The position numbers and the translations under genes were made by a program. The notes beneath the pieces were generated by a model, which was not told the DNA's origin, did not search any database, and saw nothing but the letters and a program-made list of their open reading frames with translations. A stretch of 64,000 bases of DNA from Chthonobacter albigriseus (GTDB taxonomy: Bacteria; Pseudomonadota; Alphaproteobacteria; Rhizobiales; Pleomorphomonadaceae): the NCBI RefSeq assembly GCF_013839445.1, contig NZ_JACDIT010000002.1, positions 310,001 to 374,000 on the forward strand, read 5' to 3'. Positions 7,656 to 16,343 of the stretch are shown here, one piece after another. Position 1 is the first letter of the stretch. Every line of letters begins with the position of its first letter.

Positions 7656-9037
7656 TGTCCGATTTCGACCTGGTGCTGTCGGGAACGGTGGTGCTGCCGA
7701 CGACGGTGGTGGAGCGCGGCTTCGTCGCCGTGCGCGACGGCAAGGTGGCGCTGGTGGGGCGCGGCGAAGCGCCCGGCGCGGCGGAGCACCACGACTTCGG
7801 GCGTGGGCTGATCCTGCCCGGGGCGATCGACGCGCAAGTGCATTCGCTGAGCCAGAAGAACCAGGAGGACTTCGCCTGGTCGACCAACGCGGCGGCGGCC
7901 GGCGGGGTGACGACCATCGTGGACATGCCCTACGACGAGGGGGACCTCGTGTGTTCGGCGGCGGCGGTGCGCCGGAAGGTGGCGCATGCGAGCGGGCTGG
8001 CGCGCGTGGATTTCGCGCTCTACGGCACCGTGGATCCGGAGGAGGGACCGGCGCGGATCGCGGAGATGGTCGAGGCTGGGGTCGCCTCGTTCAAGTTCTC
8101 CACCTTCGGCACCGATCCGAAGCGGTTTCCACGCATTCCGCCGCAGCTGCTCCACGACTGCTTCGCGGCGATCGCGCCGACGGGGCTCGCGGCTGGTGTG
8201 CACAACGAAAATCACGAGGCGGTGGACGCCGCCATGGCGCGCGTCCGGGCGGCCGGGATCACCGATTGGCGGGCGCACGGGCTGTCGCGTCCGCCGTTCA
8301 CCGAGCTGCTGGCGACGGCGGAGATCTATGAGACCGGGGCGGCGACTGGCTGCCCGTCGCATGTGGTGCACTGCTCGCTGGGGCGCGGATACGAGCTCGC
8401 CGCGCGCTATCGGGCGGAGGGGCATGCTGCGACGATCGAGTGCTGCATCCACTACCTCACCCTCGACGAGGAGACCGACGTCGCGCGGCTCGGCGGCAAG
8501 GCGAAGATCAACCCGCCGATCCGCCCGCGGGCGGAGGTGGAGCGGCTGTGGCGGCACGTGGCGGCCGGCAACGTCACGCTGGTCTCCACCGACCATGTGT
8601 CCTGGTCGGAGGACCGCAAGAGCGATCCGGACATGCTGAAGAACGCCTCGGGCGTGCCAGGGCTGGAGGTGATGGTGCCGCTGTTCGTGAAAGGTGCGCT
8701 GGAGCGCGGCATTCCGCTCACCTGGGCGGCGCGGCTGATGGCGGAGAACCCGGCCCGGCACTTCCGCATCGATCACGAGAAGGGCGCGCTGACGGTGGGG
8801 CGCGACGCGGACATCGTGGTGCTGACGCCGGAGCCGCAGGTCTACGACCCCGCGGCGACCGGGCATTCGGTGGTCGCCTGGTCGCCCTACGCGGGGATCA
8901 CCCTGCCCTGGCGGGTGGCCGGTACCTGGCTGCGCGGCCGCTTGGCGTTCGACGGGACGACGGTGACAAGCGCGCCGGGAAGCGGACGCTTCGTGCGGCC
9001 GCCGCGAACGCTGCCGATTGGCGGGGCCGGGCCATGA
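7655..9037 (+). CDS. Cyclic amidohydrolase (hydantoinase/dihydropyrimidinase family)
   Basis: A 460-residue amidohydrolase with an (alpha/beta)8 metal site: the strand-1 motif is GAIDAQVH (Q61, H63), the bridging lysine is in ASFKFS (about 150), then HNENH, HVVHC and the catalytic aspartate in STDHVSW. Notably the first histidine of the usual HxH pair is glutamine. The expected reaction is ring opening of hydantoin-5-propionate to N-carbamoyl-glutamate, step four of ergothioneine breakdown. ATG 7655 overlaps the previous stop; a GTG at 7652 is an alternative one codon earlier. Allantoinase or dihydropyrimidinase activity cannot be excluded from sequence alone. Confidence 0.82.
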   Translation: MSDFDLVLSGTVVLPTTVVERGFVAVRDGKVALVGRGEAPGAAEHHDFGRGLILPGAIDAQVHSLSQKNQEDFAWSTNAAAAGGVTTIVDMPYDEGDLVCSAAAVRRKVAHASGLARVDFALYGTVDPEEGPARIAEMVEAGVASFKFSTFGTDPKRFPRIPPQLLHDCFAAIAPTGLAAGVHNENHEAVDAAMARVRAAGITDWRAHGLSRPPFTELLATAEIYETGAATGCPSHVVHCSLGRGYELAARYRAEGHAATIECCIHYLTLDEETDVARLGGKAKINPPIRPRAEVERLWRHVAAGNVTLVSTDHVSWSEDRKSDPDMLKNASGVPGLEVMVPLFVKGALERGIPLTWAARLMAENPARHFRIDHEKGALTVGRDADIVVLTPEPQVYDPAATGHSVVAWSPYAGITLPWRVAGTWLRGRLAFDGTTVTSAPGSGRFVRPPRTLPIGGAGP

Positions 9038-10311
9038 CCCGCAACCTCTCCGTCCGGCCGGACAGGATCGCCGCCGACATCGAAGCGCTTGCGGAGATCA
9101 CCGACCCGGACCGGCCTTGGACGCGACGGGCGTTCACGCCGCGGTTCCTCCAAGGGCGCGCCTGGGTGGACCGGGCTTTCCGGGCCGCGGGGCTGGAGAC
9201 GCGGATCGACGCGGCCGGCAACCTGATCGGCCGGCGCGCGGGACGGCGGGAGGGGCTCGGGACCATCGTTGTCGGCTCGCACACCGACACGGTGCCGGAC
9301 GGCGGACGGTACGACGGGATAGCAGGAGTCGTGGCGGGGCTGGAGATCGCCCGGGCGCTCGCCGATCGCGGGATCGCACTCGACCACGACCTGGAGGTGA
9401 TCGACTGCCTGGCCGAGGAGGTGTCGATCTTCGGCGTGTCCTGCATCGGCAGCCGGGCGGCGGCGGGCGTGCTGCCAGCGGCGTGGCTGGAGCGTTCGGC
9501 CGAAAGCATCACCCTGGCGGAGGGGATCGCGTCGGTGGGCGGCGACCCGGGCGTGCTGGAGAGCGCGAAGCGGGACGACATCAGCGCCTTCCTGGAGCTC
9601 CACATCGAACAGGGGCCGGTGCTGGAGCGCGAGAAGCTGGACGTGGGGATCGTTACGGCGATCGCCGGGATCACGCGGATCGAGGTTGAGGTCGCGGGCC
9701 GCGCCGACCACGCCGGAACCACGCCGATGGACGCGCGGGCCGACGCCCTCGTGGCCGCCGCGGGGATCGTGCTCGCGGTTCGCGAGATCGCAATCGACCT
9801 CGCCGGCCGAGGCGACGGGCATTTCGCGGCGACGGTGGGCGAGTTTTCCATCGAACCGGGCGCGGCGAACGTGGTGCCGTCGTCGGCACGGCTGCTGATC
9901 GATGCGCGGGCCGAGGCGCGGGGGCTGATGGAGACCTTCTTGGAGGCGCTCTCGGCCCGCTGCCGGACGGCGGAGACCCCGGGCATCATCGTGGGGCCGC
10001 CGCGGGTGCTGTCGGACAACCCGCCGACGCCATCGGATCCCGCGCTGCTCGACGAAATCACAGCCGCCTGCGACGGGCTCGACGTGCGGCATCGCCGGAT
10101 GGCTTCCGGCGCGGGACACGACATGGCCTGGTTCGCGCGCATCGCACCGGCGGCGATGGTGTTCGTGCCCTGCCGCGGCGGGCGCAGTCACGCGCCGGAC
10201 GAGTGGGCGGACAGCGATGCCATCGCGCTCGGCGCCGAAGTGCTTCTCGAGACCATCCTGCGCCTCGACCGGCGCGCTTCCAACGGGGGAACCACATGGG
10301 ACGCATCCTGA
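9034..10311 (+). CDS. N-carbamoyl amino acid hydrolase (M20/HyuC family)
   Basis: This 425-residue protein has the dinuclear zinc motifs of the Zn-dependent carbamoylase/ureidopropionase group: GSHTDTVPDGGRYDG, CLAEEVSIFG, ELHIEQGPVLE, the dimerisation-domain segment GRADHAGTTPMDAR, and the C-terminal ligand in RGGRSHAPDEW. Family members cleave N-carbamoyl groups from amino acids to give the free amino acid, CO2 and ammonia. In this operon the natural substrate would be N-carbamoyl-glutamate, giving glutamate, the last step of the pathway. ATG 9034 overlaps the hydantoinase stop by ATGA. Its 3' end overlaps the DUF917 gene by 16 bases. Confidence 0.88.
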   Translation: MTRNLSVRPDRIAADIEALAEITDPDRPWTRRAFTPRFLQGRAWVDRAFRAAGLETRIDAAGNLIGRRAGRREGLGTIVVGSHTDTVPDGGRYDGIAGVVAGLEIARALADRGIALDHDLEVIDCLAEEVSIFGVSCIGSRAAAGVLPAAWLERSAESITLAEGIASVGGDPGVLESAKRDDISAFLELHIEQGPVLEREKLDVGIVTAIAGITRIEVEVAGRADHAGTTPMDARADALVAAAGIVLAVREIAIDLAGRGDGHFAATVGEFSIEPGAANVVPSSARLLIDARAEARGLMETFLEALSARCRTAETPGIIVGPPRVLSDNPPTPSDPALLDEITAACDGLDVRHRRMASGAGHDMAWFARIAPAAMVFVPCRGGRSHAPDEWADSDAIALGAEVLLETILRLDRRASNGGTTWDAS

Positions 10312-11393
10312 ACGAACGGGACGTGGAGGCGGCGGTGCGCGGCGGTTCGGTCTACGCAGCCGGCGGCGGGGGCTGGGCGGACCACGGCCGCATGCTCGGC
10401 GAGGCCGCGGTGCGGGTGGGCCGGCCGGAGCTGGTGTCGATCGACGAGCTCGACCCGGACGCGATCGTCGTGACATCGGCCGCGATCGGCGCGCCGGCCG
10501 GAACCACCGCCTGGGAGATGCATGGGATCGACTACGTCAAAGCCGCACAGCTCCTGCAGGACGCGCTCGGCAAACGGATCGCCGGCTTCATGGTGGGGCA
10601 GAACGGCCGCTCGTCGACCCTGAATGGCTGGCTGCCGTCGGTGGTGCTCGGGGCGAAGGTGGTGGACGCGGTCGGCGACATCCGCGCCCATCCGACCAGC
10701 GACATGGGCTCGATCGGTCTCGCCGCCTCGCCGGAGGAGACGATCCAGACCGCCGTGGGCGGCAACCGGTCGGAGAACCGCTACATCGAGCTGGTGGTGC
10801 GCGGTGCGACCGCGAAGGTTTCGCCGATCCTGCGCACGGCCTCGGACATGTCGGGCGGGTTCATCGCCAGCTGTCGGTCGCCGGTGAAGGCGTCCTACGT
10901 GAAAGCCAACGCCGCACTCGGCGGGATCTCGCTGGCGCTGGCGCTCGGCGAGGCGATCATCGCGGCGGCGGCGCGCGGCGGGTCGGCGGTGATCGACACG
11001 ATCTGCAAGACGACCGGAGGCTCGATCATCGCGTCGGGGACGATCACGCGGAAGGCGGTGGTCTACACCAAGGAGGCCTTCGACATCGGCACGATCACCA
11101 TCGGCAGCGGCGCCAAGGCCGCGACGCTGCATGTGATGAACGAGTACATGGCGGTCGACGACGCCGACGGCGCTCGCCTCTCCACCTTCCCCGACGTGAT
11201 CACCACGCTGGACAAGGACGGCGAGCCGCTGTCCGTCGGCCAGCTCCATGAGGGGATGGAGGTGTTCGTGCTGCAGGTACCGCAGAGCGTGATCCCGCTC
11301 GGCGCGGGGGTGACGGATCCGTCCGTCTATCCGCCGGTGGAGAAGGCGCTCGGGATCGATCTCGCCCGCTACGCCCTGCTGCGGACCGCCTGA
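10296..11393 (+). CDS. DUF917 protein, probable thiohydantoin desulfurase
   Basis: A 365-residue protein of the DUF917 family, recognisable from the glycine-rich start (GGSVYAAGGGGWADHG) and the central TSDMGSIGLAAS. ATG 10296 follows a GGGGGA ribosome site inside the end of the carbamoylase gene. DUF917 proteins are usually found beside hydantoinases. In the reconstituted ergothioneine pathway a new enzyme type removes sulfur from the thiohydantoin 3-(5-oxo-2-thioxoimidazolidin-4-yl)propionate, giving hydantoin-5-propionate and H2S. By elimination this gene is the candidate here; assigning DUF917 to that step is from memory and context rather than from a motif I can point to. Confidence 0.7.
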   Translation: MGRILNERDVEAAVRGGSVYAAGGGGWADHGRMLGEAAVRVGRPELVSIDELDPDAIVVTSAAIGAPAGTTAWEMHGIDYVKAAQLLQDALGKRIAGFMVGQNGRSSTLNGWLPSVVLGAKVVDAVGDIRAHPTSDMGSIGLAASPEETIQTAVGGNRSENRYIELVVRGATAKVSPILRTASDMSGGFIASCRSPVKASYVKANAALGGISLALALGEAIIAAAARGGSAVIDTICKTTGGSIIASGTITRKAVVYTKEAFDIGTITIGSGAKAATLHVMNEYMAVDDADGARLSTFPDVITTLDKDGEPLSVGQLHEGMEVFVLQVPQSVIPLGAGVTDPSVYPPVEKALGIDLARYALLRTA

Positions 11394-11436
11394 GGTCCGC
11401 CGGACGCCGTTTTCAAGAAGACCAGGACGCGATGCC

Positions 11437-13092
11437 ATGCCCAATCCCCGTTTCCCGATCCCCGGCGGCCCCGCGTTGCGCGCCAAGGGATGGCGCCAGG
11501 AGGCCCTATTGCGGCTCCTGGAGAACGTGCTTTCGGTGGGGGAGGACCCGGACAACCTGATCGTCTATGCGGCGCTCGGAAAGGCGGCGCGGAACTGGGC
11601 GGCGCACGACCGGATCGTAGAAGCGCTGAAGACGATGGACGAGGACCAGACGCTGGTCATCCAGTCGGGCAAGCCGATCGGCCTTCTGAAGACGCACAAG
11701 GACGCGCCGCTCGTCATCATGGCCAACTGCAACATCGTCGGCCAGTGGGCGAAGGCGGAGGTGTTCTACGACCTGCAGGAGAAGGGGCTGATCTGCTGGG
11801 GCGGGCTGACGGCCGGCGCCTGGCAGTACATCGGCAGCCAAGGCGTCATCCAGGGCACCTACGAGATCTTCATGCGCATCGCGGAGAAGCGGTTCGGCGG
11901 CGACCTTCGCGGCCGCTTCGTGCTCACCGCCGGGCTCGGCGGGATGGGCGGGTCGCAGCCGCTGGCCGGCCGGATGGCGGGCGCGGCGATCCTCTGCGTG
12001 GACGTCGATCCGGAGCGGGCGGAGAAGCGCCGGGCGATCGGCTACCTCGACGAGATCGCGCCCGACCTCGACAGCGCCCTCGCCGTGATCGACCGGGCGG
12101 CCAAGGCCGGCGAGGCCCGCTCGGTCGGGCTCGTCGGCAATGCGGCGGACGTCTATCCGGAGATCGTGCGGCGGGGGATCGTGCCCGACGTGGTCACGGA
12201 CCAGACCGCGGCGCACGACCTCGTCTACGGCTACGTGCCGAAGGGCTTCACCCTGGCCGAGGTGCGCGCGCTCCGCGTCACCGATCCGGCGCGGCTGATG
12301 GCGGAAAGCCGGGCCTCGATCGTCGACCATGTGCGGGCGATGCTCGCCTTCCAGGCGGCCGGCGCGGAGGTGTTCGACAACGGCAACCTGATCCGCACCC
12401 ACGCCCGCGACGGCGGCGTCGCCAACGCCTTCGACATCCCGATCTTCACGGAGGCCTATCTCAGGCCGCTGTTCTGCCGGGCGATCGGGCCGTTCCGCTG
12501 GATGGCGCTGTCGGGCGATCCCGAGGACATCCGGATCATCGACGACCTTGTGCTGGAGCGCTTCCCCGACAACCGGATCGTTTCCAACTGGATCCGGCTC
12601 GCGCGGGAGAACGTGCCCTTCGAGGGGCTGCCGGCGCGGATCGCCTGGCTCGGCCACGGCGCGCGGACGGAGCTGGCGGTCGCCGTCAACGACCTCGTCG
12701 CCAAGGGTGCGCTTGCCGGGCCGGTCGCTTTCTCGCGCGATCACCTGGACGCGGGCGCGATGGCGCATCCGAACATCATGACGGAGAACATGTTGGACGG
12801 CTCCGACGCAATCGCCGACTGGCCGCTGCTCGACGCCATGGCGCTCTGCGCCTCGATGGCGGACCTCGTCGTGGTGCATTCCGGCGGCGGCGGCTACGCC
12901 GGCTTCATGACCAGCGCCGGCGTGACGCTGGTCGCGGACGGCACCGACGCGGCCGACCGGCGGCTCCGGCACGCGCTCACCAACGACACCTCGCTCGGCA
13001 TCATGCGCTACGCCGACGCCGGCTACGACGAGGCGGTGGACGAAGCGGCCGCGAAGGGGCTGGACTGGTTCGACCTCAGCGGCCGGGCGTGA
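11437..13092 (+). CDS. Urocanase-family hydratase, probable thiourocanate hydratase
   Basis: This 551-residue protein is a full-length urocanase homologue: AALGKAARNW near the start, VIMANCNIVGQWA, the NAD-binding stretch TAGLGGMGGSQPLAG, and VHSGGGGYAG near the end. Urocanase adds water to urocanate using NAD+ as an electrophile. The neighbours (no HutI or HutG, a lyase without MIO, and a desulfurase candidate) argue for thiourocanate as substrate, giving the thiohydantoin acid. Family knowledge says thiourocanate hydratases differ from urocanases at a few active-site residues; I cannot check those without an alignment. It is the last gene of the operon and is followed by two hairpins. Confidence 0.83.
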   Translation: MPNPRFPIPGGPALRAKGWRQEALLRLLENVLSVGEDPDNLIVYAALGKAARNWAAHDRIVEALKTMDEDQTLVIQSGKPIGLLKTHKDAPLVIMANCNIVGQWAKAEVFYDLQEKGLICWGGLTAGAWQYIGSQGVIQGTYEIFMRIAEKRFGGDLRGRFVLTAGLGGMGGSQPLAGRMAGAAILCVDVDPERAEKRRAIGYLDEIAPDLDSALAVIDRAAKAGEARSVGLVGNAADVYPEIVRRGIVPDVVTDQTAAHDLVYGYVPKGFTLAEVRALRVTDPARLMAESRASIVDHVRAMLAFQAAGAEVFDNGNLIRTHARDGGVANAFDIPIFTEAYLRPLFCRAIGPFRWMALSGDPEDIRIIDDLVLERFPDNRIVSNWIRLARENVPFEGLPARIAWLGHGARTELAVAVNDLVAKGALAGPVAFSRDHLDAGAMAHPNIMTENMLDGSDAIADWPLLDAMALCASMADLVVVHSGGGGYAGFMTSAGVTLVADGTDAADRRLRHALTNDTSLGIMRYADAGYDEAVDEAAAKGLDWFDLSGRA

Positions 13093-13096
13093 ATGT

Positions 13097-13140
13097 GCCG
13101 GGTCCGTGCGCGGCTGGGGAAACCGGCGCACGGGCCCGGC
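13097..13140 (+). terminator. Long GC-rich hairpin after the catabolic operon
   Basis: A 15-base stem with a single T/C difference that can pair as G-U (GCCGGGTCCGTGCGC with GCGCACGGGCCCGGC) encloses a 14-base loop, starting 4 bases after the hydratase stop. No long T-run follows, so termination strength is uncertain. Confidence 0.6.
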
Positions 13141-13142
13141 GT

Positions 13143-13164
13143 CTTCGCAGATGGGGCTGCGAAG
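13143..13164. terminator. Second hairpin between convergent genes
   Basis: A perfect 8-base inverted repeat, CTTCGCAG-ATGGGG-CTGCGAAG, lies 2 bases after the first hairpin and 12 bases before the end of the convergent hutX gene. It may serve transcripts arriving from either side. Confidence 0.5.
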
Positions 13165-13176
13165 CCTTGGTCGCGG

Positions 13177-13686
13177 TCAGGCGTGGGCCGCCCGGAGCGC
13201 ATCGAAGCGGGTGAGCAGCGCCGGCTTCAACGCGCGGGTCTCGTCGCGGGGCACGAAGACCTTGAACATGGCGTGACCGTCGCCGTTCAGGAACCAGACC
13301 GAGCAGGAGCGGCGGCCGTGGAACTGCCGGTCTACGATGGCGACGGCAGCGCAGCGGTCGCGGCGGATGTGACCGCCGATCGGGCTGTCGCCGTGGATGT
13401 TGAACCAGCCGTGGCCGTGGCTGCCGGAGGGGAGCGGGCCGTTCACCTCCAGCACGATGTCCTCGGTATGGACGATGAGGAGGACTTCCTCCCAGCCCGC
13501 GAGGTCGGCCCAGATGCTCTCGAAGCTGTCGGCCGGGAGAAAGGCGACCTCCCCCGGCCCGAGCGCTTCCAGAACGTCGCGCGGGGTGAGGCCGGCGTCC
13601 TTGGCGATGGTCTCCACGACGCCATCCGGACGGGCCGCGAGGGCGATCCGCAGGCGCTGGTCCGGCGCTTCGACGGTTGTGGACAT
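13177..13686 (-). CDS. hutX: HutX-type cytosolic haem utilisation carrier
   Basis: A 169-residue protein matching the HutX/HuvX family of cytosolic haem carriers, with the segments GEVAFLPADSFESIW, HGHGWFNIHGDSPIGGHIRRDRC and FHGRRSCSVWFLNGDG. Such proteins accept haem delivered by the importer and pass it to degrading enzymes. The start at 13686 is preferred because an AGGAG ribosome site lies 7 bases upstream; ATG 13710, which overlaps the upstream stop, is an alternative. It is the last gene of the operon that begins with the haem receptor, with the ABM-domain enzyme between. Confidence 0.85.
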   Translation of the reverse strand: MSTTVEAPDQRLRIALAARPDGVVETIAKDAGLTPRDVLEALGPGEVAFLPADSFESIWADLAGWEEVLLIVHTEDIVLEVNGPLPSGSHGHGWFNIHGDSPIGGHIRRDRCAAVAIVDRQFHGRRSCSVWFLNGDGHAMFKVFVPRDETRALKPALLTRFDALRAAHA

Positions 13687-13706
13687 GTCGGTGCTCCTGC
13701 GCGCGC

Positions 13707-14048
13707 TCATGCCGCCAGCTCGGTGCGCTTGCCGTCGCGGTCCTCGGTGAGGATCACCTCGAAGCCCTCGAAGTGCGGGCCGCCGAGGTAGATGGCGCGG
13801 GTCTCGCCGGCCCGAGCATGGGCGGCGCGGAACTGCTCCGACTTCGTCCAGGCGAGGAACTCCTCGTGGCTCGCCCACACGGTGTGGGAGGCGTAGAGAC
13901 GGTGATCGTCGTGGAGCGGGCCGCGCAGGAGGTGGAACTCCAGGTAGCCCGGCACCTCGGACAGGCGACGCTCGCGATCGCGCCAGATGGTCTCGAAGAT
14001 CTCCTCGCTGCCGAGGGCGACGCGGAAGCGGTTCATGGCGATGTACAT
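13707..14048 (-). CDS. ABM-domain protein, probable haem-degrading monooxygenase
   Basis: A 113-residue antibiotic-biosynthesis-monooxygenase fold protein: an N-terminal strand with MNRFRVALGSEEIFE, a central EVPGYLEFHLLRGP, and YASHTVWASHEEFLAW. IsdG/HmuQ-type haem oxygenases share this fold and size. Its place between the haem receptor and HutX genes supports haem degradation, probably yielding iron and a bilin-like product in the cytoplasm. ATG 14048 has an AAGGA ribosome site 7 bases upstream. The fold alone does not prove haem turnover, since many ABM proteins act on quinones or are uncharacterised. Confidence 0.75.
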   Translation of the reverse strand: MYIAMNRFRVALGSEEIFETIWRDRERRLSEVPGYLEFHLLRGPLHDDHRLYASHTVWASHEEFLAWTKSEQFRAAHARAGETRAIYLGGPHFEGFEVILTEDRDGKRTELAA

Positions 14049-14089
14049 GGGTCTGGTCCTTACTTGGTTCGGGGGCTGGTCGGGGCGGG

Positions 14090-16183
14090 TCAGCCGCCGA
14101 GGCGGGCGTTGAGGGTGAACATGACGGAGAAGCCGGGCGACGGATCGTCGTTCAGGTACTCCACGTACTGGGTGTCGAAGAGGTTCTTCACGTCGACGCC
14201 CAGGGTGACCTCCTCGGTCAGGTCGTAGGAGGCGAACAGGTTGAAGAGGTTGTAGTTGTCGCTTTCCGGGGTGCCGGAGGGCACCCGGGTCTGGCCGGCG
14301 ACGGCCTCCACCTGCGCGCCCACCGTCAGCCGCTCCTCCAGGAAGCGGAAGCCGAGGGTGCCGACCACGCGGTCCGCCGGGATGGAGCCGAGCGCCTCGC
14401 CGGTGATGTCGTTCTCGCCGCGGATGCGGGCGGCGGAGAGGCCGACGAAGGCGAAGCCCTGGTCGTAGGTCGCTTCCAGTTCGAGGCCTTCGATCGTCGC
14501 CTGCGAGACGTTCTGGTACTGGTAGGTCATCACGCCGCCGGAGAAGCCGATGCGGCCATCGATGAAGTCGTCCACCTCGTTGTGGAACCAGCCGGCCTTC
14601 AGGCGCAGGGCGTCGCCTTCCATGAAGAGGTCGTCGCGGCTGTAGTTGAGGCCGAATTCCACGTTGTGCGCCGTCTCCGGCTGCAGGTTCGGGTTCGGCA
14701 GGAAGTCGAAGCCGGGGTGCGGGCCCGAGACGAGCGTCTCGGTGATCGACGGCGCGCGGTAGCCCTCCGCGTAGGAGCCGTAGAGTTCCAGGCCGCGGGC
14801 GAACGTCGCCTCGAAAGGCGTCAGGCCGACGGCGATCTTCGGCGAGAAGCGGGTGCCGTCGCCCTCCACCGGGTCGCCGTTGGTGTCCTCGCCGGCGAAG
14901 TCATAGCCGTCGAAGCGGAGCGCGGCGGTGACGGTTAGCCAGTCCGAATACGCCAATTCGTCCTGGATGTAGGCGCCGTAGACCGTGCGCTCGCCGGAGG
15001 GCGTAGAGACCGCGCCGGTGCCTCCGGGCACGTCCGCCGTGTCGACGTCGTCGGAGAAGGCGTCGACGCCGACGGTGACGGCATGGCTGAGCGGGCCGGT
15101 ATCGAAGCGGGCCGTGTTCGCCGCGTCGAAGCCGAGCGTGCCGATGTCGAAGGTCCGGTCGCGGCCGGCGTTGGCGCCGAAGACGTAGGTCTCGGTCTTG
15201 TCGGTGCCGGTCCAGTAGGCGGACACGTCGAAGTCCAGCCAGGCGAGATCCGGGTTCTCGTAGCTCCACTTGGCCGTCGCGGTCTGGCCGAACACCTCCG
15301 TGTCGTAGGCTGAGGTGGCCGAGGCGACCCGGGTGTAGTCGGTCAAGTCGGCGAGATAGGACGCGGTGATGCGGTTGAAGTCGTTCGCCTGGATCTCGGC
15401 CTTGAGGAGGCCGGTGATGTCGTCGGCATCCGAGCCGGTGATCGGGTCGCCGCTGCCGTCGCGGCGGGTGTCGTTGCCGCGATAGGCGAGCGCGCCCAGG
15501 ACGGCAAAGCTGTCGGTGATGCGGTAGGCCGCCCGCGCGCCGGCCTTGCGGCCGTCGCCGTTGGTCTCGTAGGCGCCAAGCGTCTCCACGGCCCAGGTCT
15601 CACCTTCCCCCAGAAGGTCGGACGGCGAGATGGTGTCGAAAGAGACCACGCCGCCGATGGCACCCGAACCGTAGAGGTTGGCGATGGGTCCGCGCACCAC
15701 GGTCGCCTTGCCGATCAGGAAGGGATCGGGGAGGAAGACGCCCGTGGTGCCGTGGCCGTTCTGGCTGAAATTCTGGCGGGCGCCATCCACGGTGACGGCC
15801 ACGCGGCCGGAGTCCTGCAGGCCGCGGACGTTGACGACGGTGCTCTGGTCCGTGCCGTCCGAGGCGACGGCGACGCCGGGGACGGTCGCCAGCAGATCGG
15901 TGGCACGGCGGGCGCCGGCGTTGGAGGGCTGGCCCGGGGTCACCACGCTGACACCGGCCAGCGCGTCGATCGGCGCGCCCTCGGTGCGGCTCGCCGAGAG
16001 CGTAATCGTGTCGAGGGTGATCTCGCCGCCCGGCTGCAGACAGGGCTGACCTTCAGGACAATCCACCGCCGGCGTCGCTTCCGGTTGGACGACGGCGTCC
16101 TGCGCGAAGCCGTCGGCCGGGCGGGCGATCAGCGCGGTGGAGAGGAGCAGCAGGAGCTTCAGAGAACGCGTTCCGTTGGACAT
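14090..16183 (-). CDS. hmuR: TonB-dependent haem receptor
   Basis: A 697-residue outer-membrane receptor. Residues 1-27 form a signal peptide (ending in ADGFAQ); a TonB-box-like stretch (DTITLSASR) and a plug domain (LLATVPGVAV, VNVRGLQDSGRVAVTVDG, ATVVRGPIANLYGSGAIGGVV) follow, then a beta-barrel finishing in SVMFTLNARLGG. The haem-receptor loop motifs are visible as EGYRAP (FRAP-like) and NPNLQPE (NPNL), the pair found in HmuR/ShuA. The ATG at 16183 is chosen because it begins the signal peptide; upstream codons encode a basic, unrelated stretch. It heads the operon with the ABM enzyme and hutX and is divergent from hmuTUV, fitting joint iron control. Confidence 0.92.
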   Translation of the reverse strand: MSNGTRSLKLLLLLSTALIARPADGFAQDAVVQPEATPAVDCPEGQPCLQPGGEITLDTITLSASRTEGAPIDALAGVSVVTPGQPSNAGARRATDLLATVPGVAVASDGTDQSTVVNVRGLQDSGRVAVTVDGARQNFSQNGHGTTGVFLPDPFLIGKATVVRGPIANLYGSGAIGGVVSFDTISPSDLLGEGETWAVETLGAYETNGDGRKAGARAAYRITDSFAVLGALAYRGNDTRRDGSGDPITGSDADDITGLLKAEIQANDFNRITASYLADLTDYTRVASATSAYDTEVFGQTATAKWSYENPDLAWLDFDVSAYWTGTDKTETYVFGANAGRDRTFDIGTLGFDAANTARFDTGPLSHAVTVGVDAFSDDVDTADVPGGTGAVSTPSGERTVYGAYIQDELAYSDWLTVTAALRFDGYDFAGEDTNGDPVEGDGTRFSPKIAVGLTPFEATFARGLELYGSYAEGYRAPSITETLVSGPHPGFDFLPNPNLQPETAHNVEFGLNYSRDDLFMEGDALRLKAGWFHNEVDDFIDGRIGFSGGVMTYQYQNVSQATIEGLELEATYDQGFAFVGLSAARIRGENDITGEALGSIPADRVVGTLGFRFLEERLTVGAQVEAVAGQTRVPSGTPESDNYNLFNLFASYDLTEEVTLGVDVKNLFDTQYVEYLNDDPSPGFSVMFTLNARLGG

Positions 16184-16308
16184 GGGGCCCCCGTTCCCGC
16201 GGCCGACAGGGCGTGCGCGGGCGGCGGCGCGCTTTCGCGCACCAGATTGATCGGATTGGCAAAACCGGAGCGGCGGGAGGCGCCGTTCCGTCGGCTGACC
16301 CTTGCGCT

Positions 16309-16328
16309 GATATTTAATCCTGAGTATC
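16309..16328. promoter_or_regulatory. Imperfect dyad, possible iron-responsive site
   Basis: Between the divergent haem receptor and hmuT genes is the AT-rich dyad GATATT-N8-AGTATC, whose arms match at 5 of 6 positions. It resembles a degenerate Fur-family site. A TTGACT element on the minus strand lies just beside it and could serve the receptor promoter. This is suggestive only. Confidence 0.35.
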
Positions 16329-16343
16329 ATAGTCAAGTTATTT

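Noticed and set aside
2179-13092. Histidine utilisation (hut) operon
   Set aside because: A lyase and a urocanase homologue are present, but the lyase lacks the MIO triad, and imidazolonepropionase and formiminoglutamate hydrolase are missing; hydantoin-type enzymes and DUF917 are present instead.
14090-16183. TonB receptor for vitamin B12 or siderophore
   Set aside because: The YRAP and NPNL motifs and the HutX/HmuTUV neighbours favour haem.
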